Positions 54,065-62,042 of a stretch of DNA of 64,000 bases are shown one piece after another. Below the pieces are notes generated by a model. The model made no database searches and was not told the DNA's origin. It worked only from the letters and a program-made list of their open reading frames with translations. Source of the stretch: SHWC01 sp050173345 (GTDB lineage Bacteria; Pseudomonadota; Alphaproteobacteria; UBA828); the NCBI GenBank assembly GCA_050173345.1, contig JBFXKW010000008.1, positions 1 to 64,000 of the forward strand, written 5' to 3'. The stretch's first letter is position 1; each line of letters begins with the position of its first letter. Position numbers and translations under genes: made by a program.

Positions 54065-54952
54065 CTATTCCCGACCTGAGGCCGCATCGCCGCCGCGCAC
54101 ATAGCGCGTCAGGCGATGGACGAGCTCCATGGTCAGCTCCCCGGTCGCTTCGAGGCCGGTATCTTCCTGGAAGGCGGCGAGGGCGGCGCGGGTGCGCTCT
54201 CCCTCGATACCGTCGAGCGGGCCGGGATCGTAGCCCAGCTCGCGCAGGGCCTGCTGCGCCAGCTTGACGTAGTTCTTGGAGGGCTTTGCAGGCGGCTTGC
54301 CGCCGCTCGCCGCCGTCTTCCCCCGCGCAGCCGCAGCCGCCGAGGCGCGCTGTGCCGCCGGCAGCCATTCCCTGGCGAGGCGCCGCGCCTCGCCGAGTTC
54401 CGGCGCGGTCATGAGCTGCGCGACCCGATCGCGCGCCTCGGCCGACTGGTTGCGCACCGGCCCCGCCGGGTGTCCCGCGGTCGCGAGGTGGAACCACATA
54501 TAGGCCTGCACCAAGTCGCGCTCGACGCCGCGGCCGTTCGCGTACATGGCGCCGAGATTGTGCTGCGCAAAGGGCCTGCCCTGCTCGGCCGCCTCGCGAT
54601 ACCAGCGCACCGCCTCCCCATAGTCGGGCGGCACGCCGAGGCCGTTCTCGTACATCATGCCGAGATTGTTCTGCGCGTCGGCGACGCCCTGCGCGGCTGC
54701 CTTGCGCCACCAGTAGAGCGCTTCGCCATGGTCCTGCGCGGTGCCCTGGCCGTTTGCGTACATCAGGCCGAGGTTGAACTGCGCATCCCCCATGCCGCGC
54801 TCGGCCGCGCTCCGGAACGCCGCGAAGGCGGCCGGATAGTCGCCCTCGTTGTAGGCGGCGACGCCGCGCGCGAACGCCTCCTCGGCCTCGCCCGCGAGCA
54901 CGGGCGAGACGAACGCGAGGCACATGAAGAGGACGGCAAGCAGACGCATCAT
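54065..54952 (-). CDS. Sel1-repeat protein with peptidoglycan-binding domain
   Basis: This 295-residue exported protein has a signal peptide (RLLAVLFMCLAFVSPVLAG), four Sel1-like repeats (e.g. DAQFNLGLMYANGQGTAQDHGEALYWW) and, near the C-terminus, a PG_binding_1-type domain (AQQALRELGYDPGPLDGIEGERTRAALAAFQEDTGL). It is probably periplasmic and anchored to the cell wall. ATG 54952 gives a clean signal peptide; an ATG at 54991 is less likely. Confidence 0.85.
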   Translation of the reverse strand: MMRLLAVLFMCLAFVSPVLAGEAEEAFARGVAAYNEGDYPAAFAAFRSAAERGMGDAQFNLGLMYANGQGTAQDHGEALYWWRKAAAQGVADAQNNLGMMYENGLGVPPDYGEAVRWYREAAEQGRPFAQHNLGAMYANGRGVERDLVQAYMWFHLATAGHPAGPVRNQSAEARDRVAQLMTAPELGEARRLAREWLPAAQRASAAAAARGKTAASGGKPPAKPSKNYVKLAQQALRELGYDPGPLDGIEGERTRAALAAFQEDTGLEATGELTMELVHRLTRYVRGGDAASGRE

Positions 54953-55138
54953 GGCGGAAGAATAGCACCGTATTGTCACAGCCGGGTGCAAACTCGTGGT
55001 AAATGCACCGGCACGGCGCCGACTTTCCCGCTATTAAAATTGACCACACCGCATCTTGCCGGCGCCTGTCCAGGCCATTGACTCTAATGGCGGATCGCCG
55101 ACCCGCGAAGCTGCCGGCCGGGCCCGTGCCCGCGGCGC

Positions 55139-55146
55139 TTAACCAT
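55139..55146 (+). promoter_or_regulatory. Candidate CtrA half-site (TTAACCAT)
   Basis: TTAACCAT matches the CtrA half-motif described in Caulobacter. It lies 89 bases before the cNMP/FHA gene start. TTAA is rare in this GC-rich window, but an eight-base match alone is weak. Confidence 0.3.
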
Positions 55147-55234
55147 TTGGCAGCGACCGGCCGGCAAGATGCTAGGGCTGCCCCAGCCTCGACGGCTGCG
55201 GCGGCGCTTCAAGTTGGCGCAAGGACCGCCGTCC

Positions 55235-56026
55235 ATGTCGATGCAGGACCAGACGCTCGCCCCGGGCACGCTGATCTACGAGGAAGGTCAGCCCAGCGAT
55301 GCGGTCTATTTCATCCGCTCGGGCAAGGTCGAGCTCTTCAAGCGGGCGGGCGGCCGGCGCATCCGCCTGGTCACGCTCGGCAAGGGCCAGGTGCTCGGCG
55401 AGACCAGCGTGATCCGCGACGAGCCGCACTCCACCACGGCGCTCGCGATCAGCGAGACCTCGCTGATGGTGCTGTCGAAGGACGACTTCCTCGCCGCGTT
55501 CGGCGGCAAGGACCATATCGCGCTGAAGATCCTGCGCATGCTGTGCGAGCGCCTTGCCAGGGTCGACCAGCAGATGGCCGACGAGGCGGAGGCCGAGGAC
55601 GAGGCGGAGGCGCACATCCCCATGGCCGATGTCGCCTCGATCAAGATCATCGGCAATTCGGAGATCGTGCGCTGGCAGATCGGCAAGGAGGCGCTGCCGA
55701 TCCACACCACGCCGTTTCACGTCGGCTGCCACCGGCAGGGCGACGGCTCTCCCGCCTTGCGCAAGAGCGGCCTCAGCCTGCTGGTCACCGACGACCATCA
55801 GCTTTCGCCGCACCATTTCGCGATCGACGAGCGCGACGGGGTGCTCACCGTGCACGATCTCGGCAGCCATCTCGGCACCATGGTGAACGGCAGGCGCATC
55901 TCGCGCTTCGATCCCGAGCAGACCGCGGCGCTCCGCCTCGGCTCAAACGAAATCGTCGCGGGCGGCGCCGAATCGCCCTATCGTTTCATCATCGAGGTCA
56001 CCGCGAAGGCTTCGGCGGCGGCCTGA
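55235..56026 (+). CDS. cNMP-binding-like domain + FHA domain protein
   Basis: This 263-residue protein combines an N-terminal cyclic-nucleotide-binding-type barrel (residues ~5-125: LIYEEGQPSDAVYFIRSGKVELFKR) with a C-terminal FHA phosphothreonine-binding domain (residues ~155-255; HVGCHR, LSPHHF, DLGSHLGTMVNG). The phosphate-binding loop reads GETSVIRDEPHSTTA; the usual arginine is replaced by His, so cAMP binding is doubtful. No DNA-binding domain is seen. It may link a signal to a phosphorylated partner. ATG 55235 is chosen; ATG 55241 is close. Confidence 0.82.
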   Translation: MSMQDQTLAPGTLIYEEGQPSDAVYFIRSGKVELFKRAGGRRIRLVTLGKGQVLGETSVIRDEPHSTTALAISETSLMVLSKDDFLAAFGGKDHIALKILRMLCERLARVDQQMADEAEAEDEAEAHIPMADVASIKIIGNSEIVRWQIGKEALPIHTTPFHVGCHRQGDGSPALRKSGLSLLVTDDHQLSPHHFAIDERDGVLTVHDLGSHLGTMVNGRRISRFDPEQTAALRLGSNEIVAGGAESPYRFIIEVTAKASAAA

Positions 56027-56120
56027 GCCGCCCGCCGATTGCATGCCGGGTCGAAGCGGCCTCAAATACCCGAGAGAGCGAAACGCGACCGCGTGCCCGT
56101 CGGCCGGGGAGCCTGCACCG

Positions 56121-56918
56121 ATGCCTGCCAATCACTGGCTCAGCTTCCACGAGAGATGGGCAAGGCTGCGGGCGCCGCTCCGGCCGAACGACGAGATCGT
56201 CGCGACCTTCAGGGAGGCGCTCGGCGGCGCCGCGGGCCGGGTGCTGCTGCTCGGCGTGACGCCCGAGCTCGCCGGCCTCGGAGACGAGCTGGTCGCGGTC
56301 GACCGCAGCCAGCCGATGATCGACCATGTCTGGCCGGGCGACACGGCGCGGCGGAGGGCCCGGCGCGGCGACTGGCTCGCGCTCGATTTCGCCGCGGGCT
56401 CGTTCGACGCGGCGGTCGGCGACGGCACGCTCAACGCCCTGCCGTTCCCCATGGGCGCGACGCGCCTCTTCGCGCAGCTCGCGACCATCCTGCGCCCCGG
56501 CGGGCGGTTCGTCTGCCGCGTCTTCGCGGCGCCCGATGCGGCCGAACCCCTCGCCGCGCTGCCGGAGGCGGCGGCGCATGGCGAAGTGGGCAACTTCCAC
56601 GCGCTCAAATGGCGCATCGCCATGGCGCTCGTGCGGCAGAACGGCGAGCCCAACCTCGCCGTCCAGGCGATCCGCGACGCGTTCATCCGCTGGTTCCCGG
56701 ACCGGGCCGCGCTGGCGCGCGCGACCGGCTGGGCGCGCGAGGACATCGACACCATCGACGTCTATGACGGCTCCGCCGAGGTCTACAGCTTCCCGACGCG
56801 CGGGGAATTGCTGGCGCTCGTGCCCGACGGCTTCGCTGACGCGCGCTTCGTCGAGGCCGGCCGCTACCCGCTCGCCGAGCGCTGCCCGTTCCTGATCGTC
56901 GAGACACACGGCCGATGA
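56121..56918 (+). CDS. SAM-dependent methyltransferase-like protein
   Basis: This 265-residue protein has a Rossmann-type methyltransferase fold: motif I LLLGVTPELAGLGDELVAVD (partly degenerate), DFAAGSFDAAVGDGTLNALPF and LRPGGRFVCRVFA. The C-terminal part is less typical. Its stop overlaps the start of the CapK-like ligase (ATGA), so the two are translated together and are probably functionally linked. ATG 56121 is preferred to ATG 56043, which would add 26 non-conserved residues. Confidence 0.78.
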   Translation: MPANHWLSFHERWARLRAPLRPNDEIVATFREALGGAAGRVLLLGVTPELAGLGDELVAVDRSQPMIDHVWPGDTARRRARRGDWLALDFAAGSFDAAVGDGTLNALPFPMGATRLFAQLATILRPGGRFVCRVFAAPDAAEPLAALPEAAAHGEVGNFHALKWRIAMALVRQNGEPNLAVQAIRDAFIRWFPDRAALARATGWAREDIDTIDVYDGSAEVYSFPTRGELLALVPDGFADARFVEAGRYPLAERCPFLIVETHGR

Positions 56919-58288
56919 CGCGCGGCGCAGACGGCCTCCTCGGCATCAGGAGCGGCGTGCCGGGCATCGCCTGGCCGCCGGTGCAGCGCGGCACGGCGGC
57001 CGCGCTCGCCGCGCTGCTCCATCAGCTCGACGCGACGCAGTGGCTGCCGCAGGCCGAGGTCGAGCAGCCGCAGCTCGCCCAGCTCCGGGTGTTGGCCGAG
57101 CACGCCGCGAAATATGCGCCGCACGTCGCCATGCGCCTGCGGGCTGCCGGGCTTTCGCCAAGCGAGCTGGGTTCGATGGCGGGCTTGCGCGCGCTGCCGG
57201 TACTCACCCGGCGCGACGTGCAGAAGGCCGGCGACGACCTCTTCTGCACCGGCCTGCCGCCGCATCACGGGCCGGTCGGCGTGACCCGCACCTCGGGCTC
57301 GACCGGCGAGCCGGTGGTGGTGAGGCGCACCGCCGTCACGCACCTGGTCTGGATGGCGATGACGCTGCGCGACCATCTCTGGCACCGCCGCGACGCGCGG
57401 AAAAAGATGAGCGCGATCCGCGCCAATGTCTCGCGCCACGAGACGAGCGACAATTGGGGCGCGCCCTTCAACCTCCTGTTCGAGAGCGGCCTGTTCCAGC
57501 GCCTGCCGATCACCCTCTCGATCGAGGAGCAGGTCGCCCATCTCAAGGCATTCGAGCCTGATTCGCTGATCGTCTATCCGAGCAACCTCGCAGCGCTCGC
57601 CCGCACCTTTCTCGCGGCCGGCGAGCGGCTCGAAGGGCTGGCGCATATCCGCACCATCGGCGAGACGCTGTCGGACGACGTGCGTTCGCTCACTAGGGAC
57701 GCCTTCGGCCTCGCGGTCGAGGATCTCTATTCGTCGCAGGAGATCGGCAGCGTGGCGCTGCAATGCCCGGAGAGCGGCCTCTATCACATCATGGCCGAGA
57801 GCCTGATCGTCGAGCTGCTGAACCAGCGCGGCGCACCTTGCGCAGCGGGCGAGGTCGGCCGCATCGTGATCACCGACCTGCACAATTTCGCGACGCCGCT
57901 GGTCCGCTACGACATCGGCGACTATGCCGAGGCCGCCGGTCCCTGCCCGTGCGGGCGCGGCCTGCCGGCGCTCAAACGCATCATCGGCCGCGAACGCAAC
58001 CTGGTGCTGATGCCGGACGGCACGCGCCATTGGCCGCTGGTCGGCTTCGCGCTGTTCCGCGACATCGCGCCGATCGCGCAATACCAGATGATCCAGGACG
58101 GGCGCGAATCGGTCGAGGTCAGGCTGGTCGCCGAGGCGCCGCTGAGCGCGGCGCAGGAGGCCCGGCTCACGCGCGTGATCCAGGACGCACTCGGCCACCC
58201 GTTCGCGCTCAGGTTCAGCTATTTCGAAGGCTCGATCCCGGCCGGGCCGAACGGCAAGTTCGAGGAGTTCGTCTGCCGGGTAGCGTAA
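56915..58288 (+). CDS. Phenylacetate-CoA-ligase-like (CapK family) adenylating enzyme
   Basis: This 457-residue ANL-superfamily protein resembles CapK/PaaK-type ligases: SGSTGEPVVVRRT (ATP loop), SLSIEEQVAHLKAFEPDSLIVYPS-type segment, EDLYSSQEIGSVALQCPE, and RYDIGDYAEAAGPCPCGRGLPALKRIIGR. The CPCGRG cysteine pair is common in CapK and coenzyme F390 synthetases. It ends near the GKFEEFVCRVA tail. The substrate is unknown; with the coupled methyltransferase it may modify a small molecule or exopolymer. Confidence 0.82.
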   Translation: MTRGADGLLGIRSGVPGIAWPPVQRGTAAALAALLHQLDATQWLPQAEVEQPQLAQLRVLAEHAAKYAPHVAMRLRAAGLSPSELGSMAGLRALPVLTRRDVQKAGDDLFCTGLPPHHGPVGVTRTSGSTGEPVVVRRTAVTHLVWMAMTLRDHLWHRRDARKKMSAIRANVSRHETSDNWGAPFNLLFESGLFQRLPITLSIEEQVAHLKAFEPDSLIVYPSNLAALARTFLAAGERLEGLAHIRTIGETLSDDVRSLTRDAFGLAVEDLYSSQEIGSVALQCPESGLYHIMAESLIVELLNQRGAPCAAGEVGRIVITDLHNFATPLVRYDIGDYAEAAGPCPCGRGLPALKRIIGRERNLVLMPDGTRHWPLVGFALFRDIAPIAQYQMIQDGRESVEVRLVAEAPLSAAQEARLTRVIQDALGHPFALRFSYFEGSIPAGPNGKFEEFVCRVA

Positions 58289-58298
58289 CGCCGGAGCG

Positions 58299-58844
58299 TT
58301 AGAAGCTGCCGCCGGCTCCCTGGCCGGGGTTCAGGTTGAGCGCGCCGCTGAGCGCGCCCATCGCGGCGCCGACGCCGTGGCCCATGCCCTGAGTCAGGCC
58401 GCCCGTGCCCTGCTGCAGCGCGCCGACGGTGGCGGGGCCGATCGCGTCATAAACGATCGGCATCACCGCGATCATGGCCTCCGCCTTGTCGTTGCCGCCC
58501 TCAGCGGCAACCCCCTCCGAGGCCTTGGCGAGGCCGTCCATCAGCCGCTCACGGCCTGCCGCGAGACGCGAGTTGGTCTCCTCGAACATCGTCTCGCCAT
58601 CGGGGAGTTCGGCCGTGTCGTCGGGCAGGCCGACGCCGCTCTGCACGCCGCCGAGTCCGGCGATGTCGAGCGGCAGCAGCTGATCGAGGCGCTCAAGCAC
58701 GGGGGAGCCCGGTCCCGCGAAAACGCGTCCGGCGATGACCATCGGCGGCACCTGATCGAGAACATCGGCGGCGCTCGACGCACCCGCGCTGCCGGCCGCG
58801 ATCAGCACCGCGGCTGCGGCAATCCCCAGCTTCTTGACGCTCAT
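58299..58844 (-). CDS. Hypothetical secreted protein, Gly/Ala-rich tail
   Basis: This 181-residue protein has a signal peptide (KKLGIAAAAVLIAAGSAGASSA|ADV) and a low-complexity C-terminus (GTGGLTQGMGHGVGAAMGALSGALN...NPGQGAGGSF). The middle is partly helical and acidic. I do not recognise the family. ATG 58844 follows AGGGAGAGCC. It converges on the CapK-like gene, 10 bases apart, and is one of several exported proteins near the GGND protein. Confidence 0.65.
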   Translation of the reverse strand: MSVKKLGIAAAAVLIAAGSAGASSAADVLDQVPPMVIAGRVFAGPGSPVLERLDQLLPLDIAGLGGVQSGVGLPDDTAELPDGETMFEETNSRLAAGRERLMDGLAKASEGVAAEGGNDKAEAMIAVMPIVYDAIGPATVGALQQGTGGLTQGMGHGVGAAMGALSGALNLNPGQGAGGSF

Positions 58845-59147
58845 CTTGGCTCTCCCTGGTCTTCCTGACCTCGAGGTCTGGGCGCTTGGCGGCAGCATAG
58901 GCCCGCCGCGCGACAGCGGTCAATCGGCGTTCGCAGCGCAGCACCGTGTTAACCACGTCCGGAGCGCCGAGGCCGGATCGACGGTTCCGCCGTCTCCCCT
59001 CGTTAGAACAATAGCTTAAAGGAATCCTGCCGGGCATGGCGGAACCGCCCCGCGGCCCGGCCGTTTTTTCTAGCGACTTTACGCATCGCGCCGGCCCGCC
59101 GCCGTTTCGAAGCGGCTCGCCCGGCACCGGATGACGGAGGTTGAACG
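58845..59147. other. 303-nt intergenic region with terminator and possible attenuator
   Basis: No gene is supported. On the plus strand it holds a strong hairpin plus six T residues (59029-59069) before the gene at 59148, and an upstream segment able to pair with half of that hairpin. TTAACCAC, resembling a CtrA half-site, is at 58950-58957. Confidence 0.5.
58982..59069 (+). promoter_or_regulatory. Candidate leader attenuator
   Basis: Terminator form: GCCGGGC...GCCCGGC outer stem with GGCGG-aa-CCGCC inside (59029-59061) and T-run 59064-59069. Alternative form: CGGTTCCGCC (58982-58991) is exactly complementary to GGCGGAACCG (59038-59047), which would break the terminator stem. No plus-strand gene lies upstream to need termination, so a regulated leader for the gene at 59148 is plausible. 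Promoter not identified. Confidence 0.45.
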
Positions 59148-59606
59148 ATGAAGACGCGCTCATGGCTCGGAACGGTTTCTGCGGTCGCCCTGGTCGGCCT
59201 CGCGCTCCATGTCGGCGGAAGCGCGCAAGCCGAGGCCGCGCCGCCGGCCGAGGCCGGCCCCGGCAGCGGCGAGTTGTTCCTGACCGTGCAGTGGTGCGAC
59301 ACGCGGGAGGCCATGGAGCAGGTGGTCGACCGCCATGCCGAGGCCGGCGAGGCCGCGGCCGACGCCGTGTGGGACGAGCTCTCGTCGAACGGCGTGTGCC
59401 ACACGCTCGATTCGGACATGCCGGCGATCGCCACCCTGATCGAGGCGACGCACAAGACCGTCGTCACCATGTCAGACCCCATGGGCGACGATGGCGCCGG
59501 GCAGCCCGCGATCGTCGAAGTCTGGATGGCGGCCATCGAGGGCATTGCCGACCGGCCGGTCTACATCGCGCGCGGCGCCCTGCTCCCGGACGGCGCGGTT
59601 ACCTGA
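59148..59606 (+). CDS. Hypothetical secreted protein
   Basis: This 152-residue protein has a signal peptide (KTRSWLGTVSAVALVGLALHVGG, cleavage near AQA). The mature part has cysteines in QWCDTRE and NGVCHTL that could form a disulfide, and ends in a beta-like GIADRPVYIARGALLPDGAV. I do not recognise the family. It starts with MKTR-x-W, like the convergent gene at 59636. Its leader has an attenuator-like structure. Confidence 0.65.
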   Translation: MKTRSWLGTVSAVALVGLALHVGGSAQAEAAPPAEAGPGSGELFLTVQWCDTREAMEQVVDRHAEAGEAAADAVWDELSSNGVCHTLDSDMPAIATLIEATHKTVVTMSDPMGDDGAGQPAIVEVWMAAIEGIADRPVYIARGALLPDGAVT

Positions 59607-59635
59607 AGCCGCGCCGGCGCCGGTGGGCGGTCAGG

Positions 59636-59983
59636 TCAGGGCGTGTTGGCGGAGCCGTTCAGCAGCGAGTGCGACAGGCTGAGCGCGCTGTTCTCGACAT
59701 TGTTGGTCAGCGAGACGACGCCGAGGCCGACATTGTTGGCCTCGTTGCCGCTCAGCGTGCTGGCCGCGTCGAAGGCGGTGGTGGCGGACGGCGCGGCGGT
59801 GCCGGCGGCGCTCAGCGCCGGGTCGGCCTCATCGCCCGACGCGACGGTGCCCTTGACGTCGCCGAGGCCCTCGCTGTTCATCGGGGTCAGCGCATCGAGC
59901 GAATCATCGGCATGCGTCGCCCCCGCCAGCGCGGCGGAGACGGCCAGCGCAGCCGCGGCCACGATCCATCCTCGCGTCTTCAT
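59636..59983 (-). CDS. Hypothetical secreted protein
   Basis: This 115-residue protein has a signal peptide (MKTRGWIVAAAALAVSAALAGATHA|DDS). The mature part is short and Asn/Ser/Ala-rich (STLSGNEANNVGLGVVSLTNNVENSALSLSHS), with a beta-solenoid-like look and no cysteine. No family is recognised. It converges on the gene at 59148 and lies next to the GGND-repeat gene in the same direction, so a surface role is possible. Confidence 0.6.
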   Translation of the reverse strand: MKTRGWIVAAAALAVSAALAGATHADDSLDALTPMNSEGLGDVKGTVASGDEADPALSAAGTAAPSATTAFDAASTLSGNEANNVGLGVVSLTNNVENSALSLSHSLLNGSANTP

Positions 59984-60110
59984 GCCCGATCCACCACGTT
60001 CGCGCCTTTCGCGCGATCTACGTCCAACTCGCCAATCCTAGACCGGCCCTTGCCGCCGGGTCAAACCCGCCGCGCGCGGCGCCGTGCCATGCGCACGGCG
60101 CGAACGGGCG

Positions 60111-60118
60111 TTAACCAT
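60111..60118 (+). promoter_or_regulatory. Candidate CtrA half-site (TTAACCAT)
   Basis: A second TTAACCAT, in the 188-base gap upstream of the minus-strand gene ending at 59636. The site is 128 bases from that gene's ATG. Evidence is the eight-base motif only. Confidence 0.25.
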
Positions 60119-60171
60119 GCGCCGCGCCGCCGGCCGCGCAAGGCGCCGGGCACCCCGCGCGGCCGCCTCGA

Positions 60172-61692
60172 TCAGGGCGCGAAGATGAAATCGGCGTTGC
60201 TCAGCGGGTCGTCGAAGCCCTGCAGCGTGATCGTGTTGACATTGACCGGGCCGCCGAGCGAGGCGCCGATGTCGATCCGCGTGCTGCTGCCTGCCAATGT
60301 GATCGCCAGGTCGTTCACGTCGTCGAACAGGTCATAGGCGCTGAGGTCGATCCTGTCGCCGTCGGCTTGGCGGAAATCATGGACGATGTCCTTGCCGATC
60401 GCGCCGGCGAAGACGAAGGTGTCATTGCCGCCCGAGCCCGCGCCCTTCGCATCGCCCCACAGATTGTCGTTGCCGCCCAGCGCGGTGGCGGACATGATCT
60501 GCGCGTCGCCCACGATGACGTCGTTGCCGGCGCCGCCGATCAGCGTGTCGGCGCCGCCCTGCGCCGAGCCTTGCATGGAGAGCGCATCGCCGTAGAGGGT
60601 GCTGCTCTCGCCCGCGGCGCTCGTCACCTTCAGCGTGTCGTTGCCGCCGCGGCTGGTGTCGGACATGACGCCGCCATCGCCATAGAGAGTGTTCTGGTCG
60701 CCCGTGGCGAGCAGCGTGTCGTTGCCGCCGCGCGCGCTCTCGGACAGGGCGCCGTCGCCCACCAGGCTGTCCCCGACGCCCTGGTAGCTCAGTTGGTCGT
60801 TGCCGCCGATCGCGAAGTCGTGCAGCTCGATGGCGTCGCCGACGAGGCCGGTGAGGCCATCGCCGGTCTCGACCGCGCTCAGCTTGTCGTTGCCGCCGCG
60901 CGCGTTGTCCGACATGAACTGGCCATCGCCATAGAGCGCGAAGCTATCGCCGGTGGCGCTCAGGACGTCGTTGCCGCCGCGGGTGTCGTTGGACATCTGG
61001 TAGCCGTCGCCGACCAGGATGTTACCGCTGCCCTCGGCGTGCAGCGTGTCGTTGCCGCCGCGCGCACTGCCCAACATGAAGCCGCTGTCCAAGCTGCCGC
61101 TGTGGAGGGCGTCGCCGTAAAGCACGTTCTGCGTGCCGGTGGCGGTCAGCACGTCGTTGCCGCCGATCGTCTCATCGTCCATGATCACCGCGTCGCCGCC
61201 GAGCATGTTGAAATCGCCCTCGGCGTAGAGCGTGTCATTGCCGCCGCGACCGCGGCCCGCCGTGCCGTTGAGATCGCCCAGATAGCCGGCGTCGCCCCTC
61301 AAGCGGTTGCCGTCGCCGATCGCGCTCAGGCTGTCATTCCCGCCGCGTCCATTGCCTTCCAAAAGGGAGCCGGCATCGCCGACGAGATGATTGTCGCCGC
61401 CCGTGACGATCAGCGTGTCGTTGCCGCCGCGCCCCGATTCGCGGATGTGAAGAGCATCGCCGATGAGGAAGCTGGAGCTGCCGGTCGCGTCCAGCACATC
61501 ATTGCCGCCGCGCCCGCTGCCCAGGATGATGTCCGCATCGCCGAAGAGCTGGACGTTGTCATGGATACTGCTCAGGATATCGTTGCCGCCATGGCCGGCT
61601 GCGATCGTCGCGTCAGTGTCGCCATACAGAATATCGCCGCCCGCGGTCGAGCTGAGCGTGTCGTTGCCGGGCGTGCCGGTGATCGTTGCCAT
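60172..61692 (-). CDS. GGND-repeat, RTX-like secreted protein (complete)
   Basis: This 506-residue protein is a paralogue of the partial protein at 1-1455. It opens with ATITGTPGNDTLSSTAGGD and then has about fourteen GGND units of 33-39 residues (e.g. RGGNDTLYAEGDFNMLGGDA), closing with GGAGNDVIVGDA and a GGNDTFVFAGAIGKDIVHDF...GDRIDLSAYD end. There is no N-terminal signal peptide, which fits type I secretion with a C-terminal signal. ATG 61692 has GGGGGAG 8 bases upstream. Confidence 0.82.
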   Translation of the reverse strand: MATITGTPGNDTLSSTAGGDILYGDTDATIAAGHGGNDILSSIHDNVQLFGDADIILGSGRGGNDVLDATGSSSFLIGDALHIRESGRGGNDTLIVTGGDNHLVGDAGSLLEGNGRGGNDSLSAIGDGNRLRGDAGYLGDLNGTAGRGRGGNDTLYAEGDFNMLGGDAVIMDDETIGGNDVLTATGTQNVLYGDALHSGSLDSGFMLGSARGGNDTLHAEGSGNILVGDGYQMSNDTRGGNDVLSATGDSFALYGDGQFMSDNARGGNDKLSAVETGDGLTGLVGDAIELHDFAIGGNDQLSYQGVGDSLVGDGALSESARGGNDTLLATGDQNTLYGDGGVMSDTSRGGNDTLKVTSAAGESSTLYGDALSMQGSAQGGADTLIGGAGNDVIVGDAQIMSATALGGNDNLWGDAKGAGSGGNDTFVFAGAIGKDIVHDFRQADGDRIDLSAYDLFDDVNDLAITLAGSSTRIDIGASLGGPVNVNTITLQGFDDPLSNADFIFAP

Positions 61693-62042
61693 CTCGCGTT
61701 CTCCCCCTGCCGGTTGCCGGTTCTTCGCCCGCTGCAATCGCGCCGCCGGCAGCCAGCGGACCTTTGCGGCGCGGGTGCGCACGGCGCCATTGCGCCGAGC
61801 GGGCTAGGCGAGGAACCGGAGCTGAATTTCAGTTTCCAAGGCGCCCAGTCTGTCGGGCTGGCAGCCGCCTTCGAGGCGGTATGGTTTTACCAAACGAGCC
61901 GGCCCGGTTCAATCGCACGATCGGAACCGCGCCTGACAATTTCTTGAAATCGACGAGGTTTCTACTACTAATGGTCAGGCGCGGTCGTAGGCCGCTATCT
62001 ATTGCGTCGTAGCATCGGCCTGCGGTCCGCGGAGGCGTGGCG
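61693..62042. other. 350-nt intergenic region upstream of the GGND gene
   Basis: No gene is supported. It should contain the promoter of the GGND gene, but no clear -35/-10 was found. A 12-bp perfect inverted repeat lies at 61926-61985 within its AT-richer part. Confidence 0.5.
61926..61985. repeat. 12-bp perfect inverted repeat with 36-nt loop
   Basis: ACCGCGCCTGAC (61926-61937) and GTCAGGCGCGGT (61974-61985) are exact reverse complements. The 36 bases between them are AT-rich for this window. It could be a mobile-element remnant, an operator pair or a hairpin. Confidence 0.6.

Noticed and set aside
60367..61947. Long plus-strand open frame (526 codons) opposite the second GGND gene
   Set aside because: Same reason as for the first GGND gene: a repeat-driven shadow with VVAAA-type low complexity.
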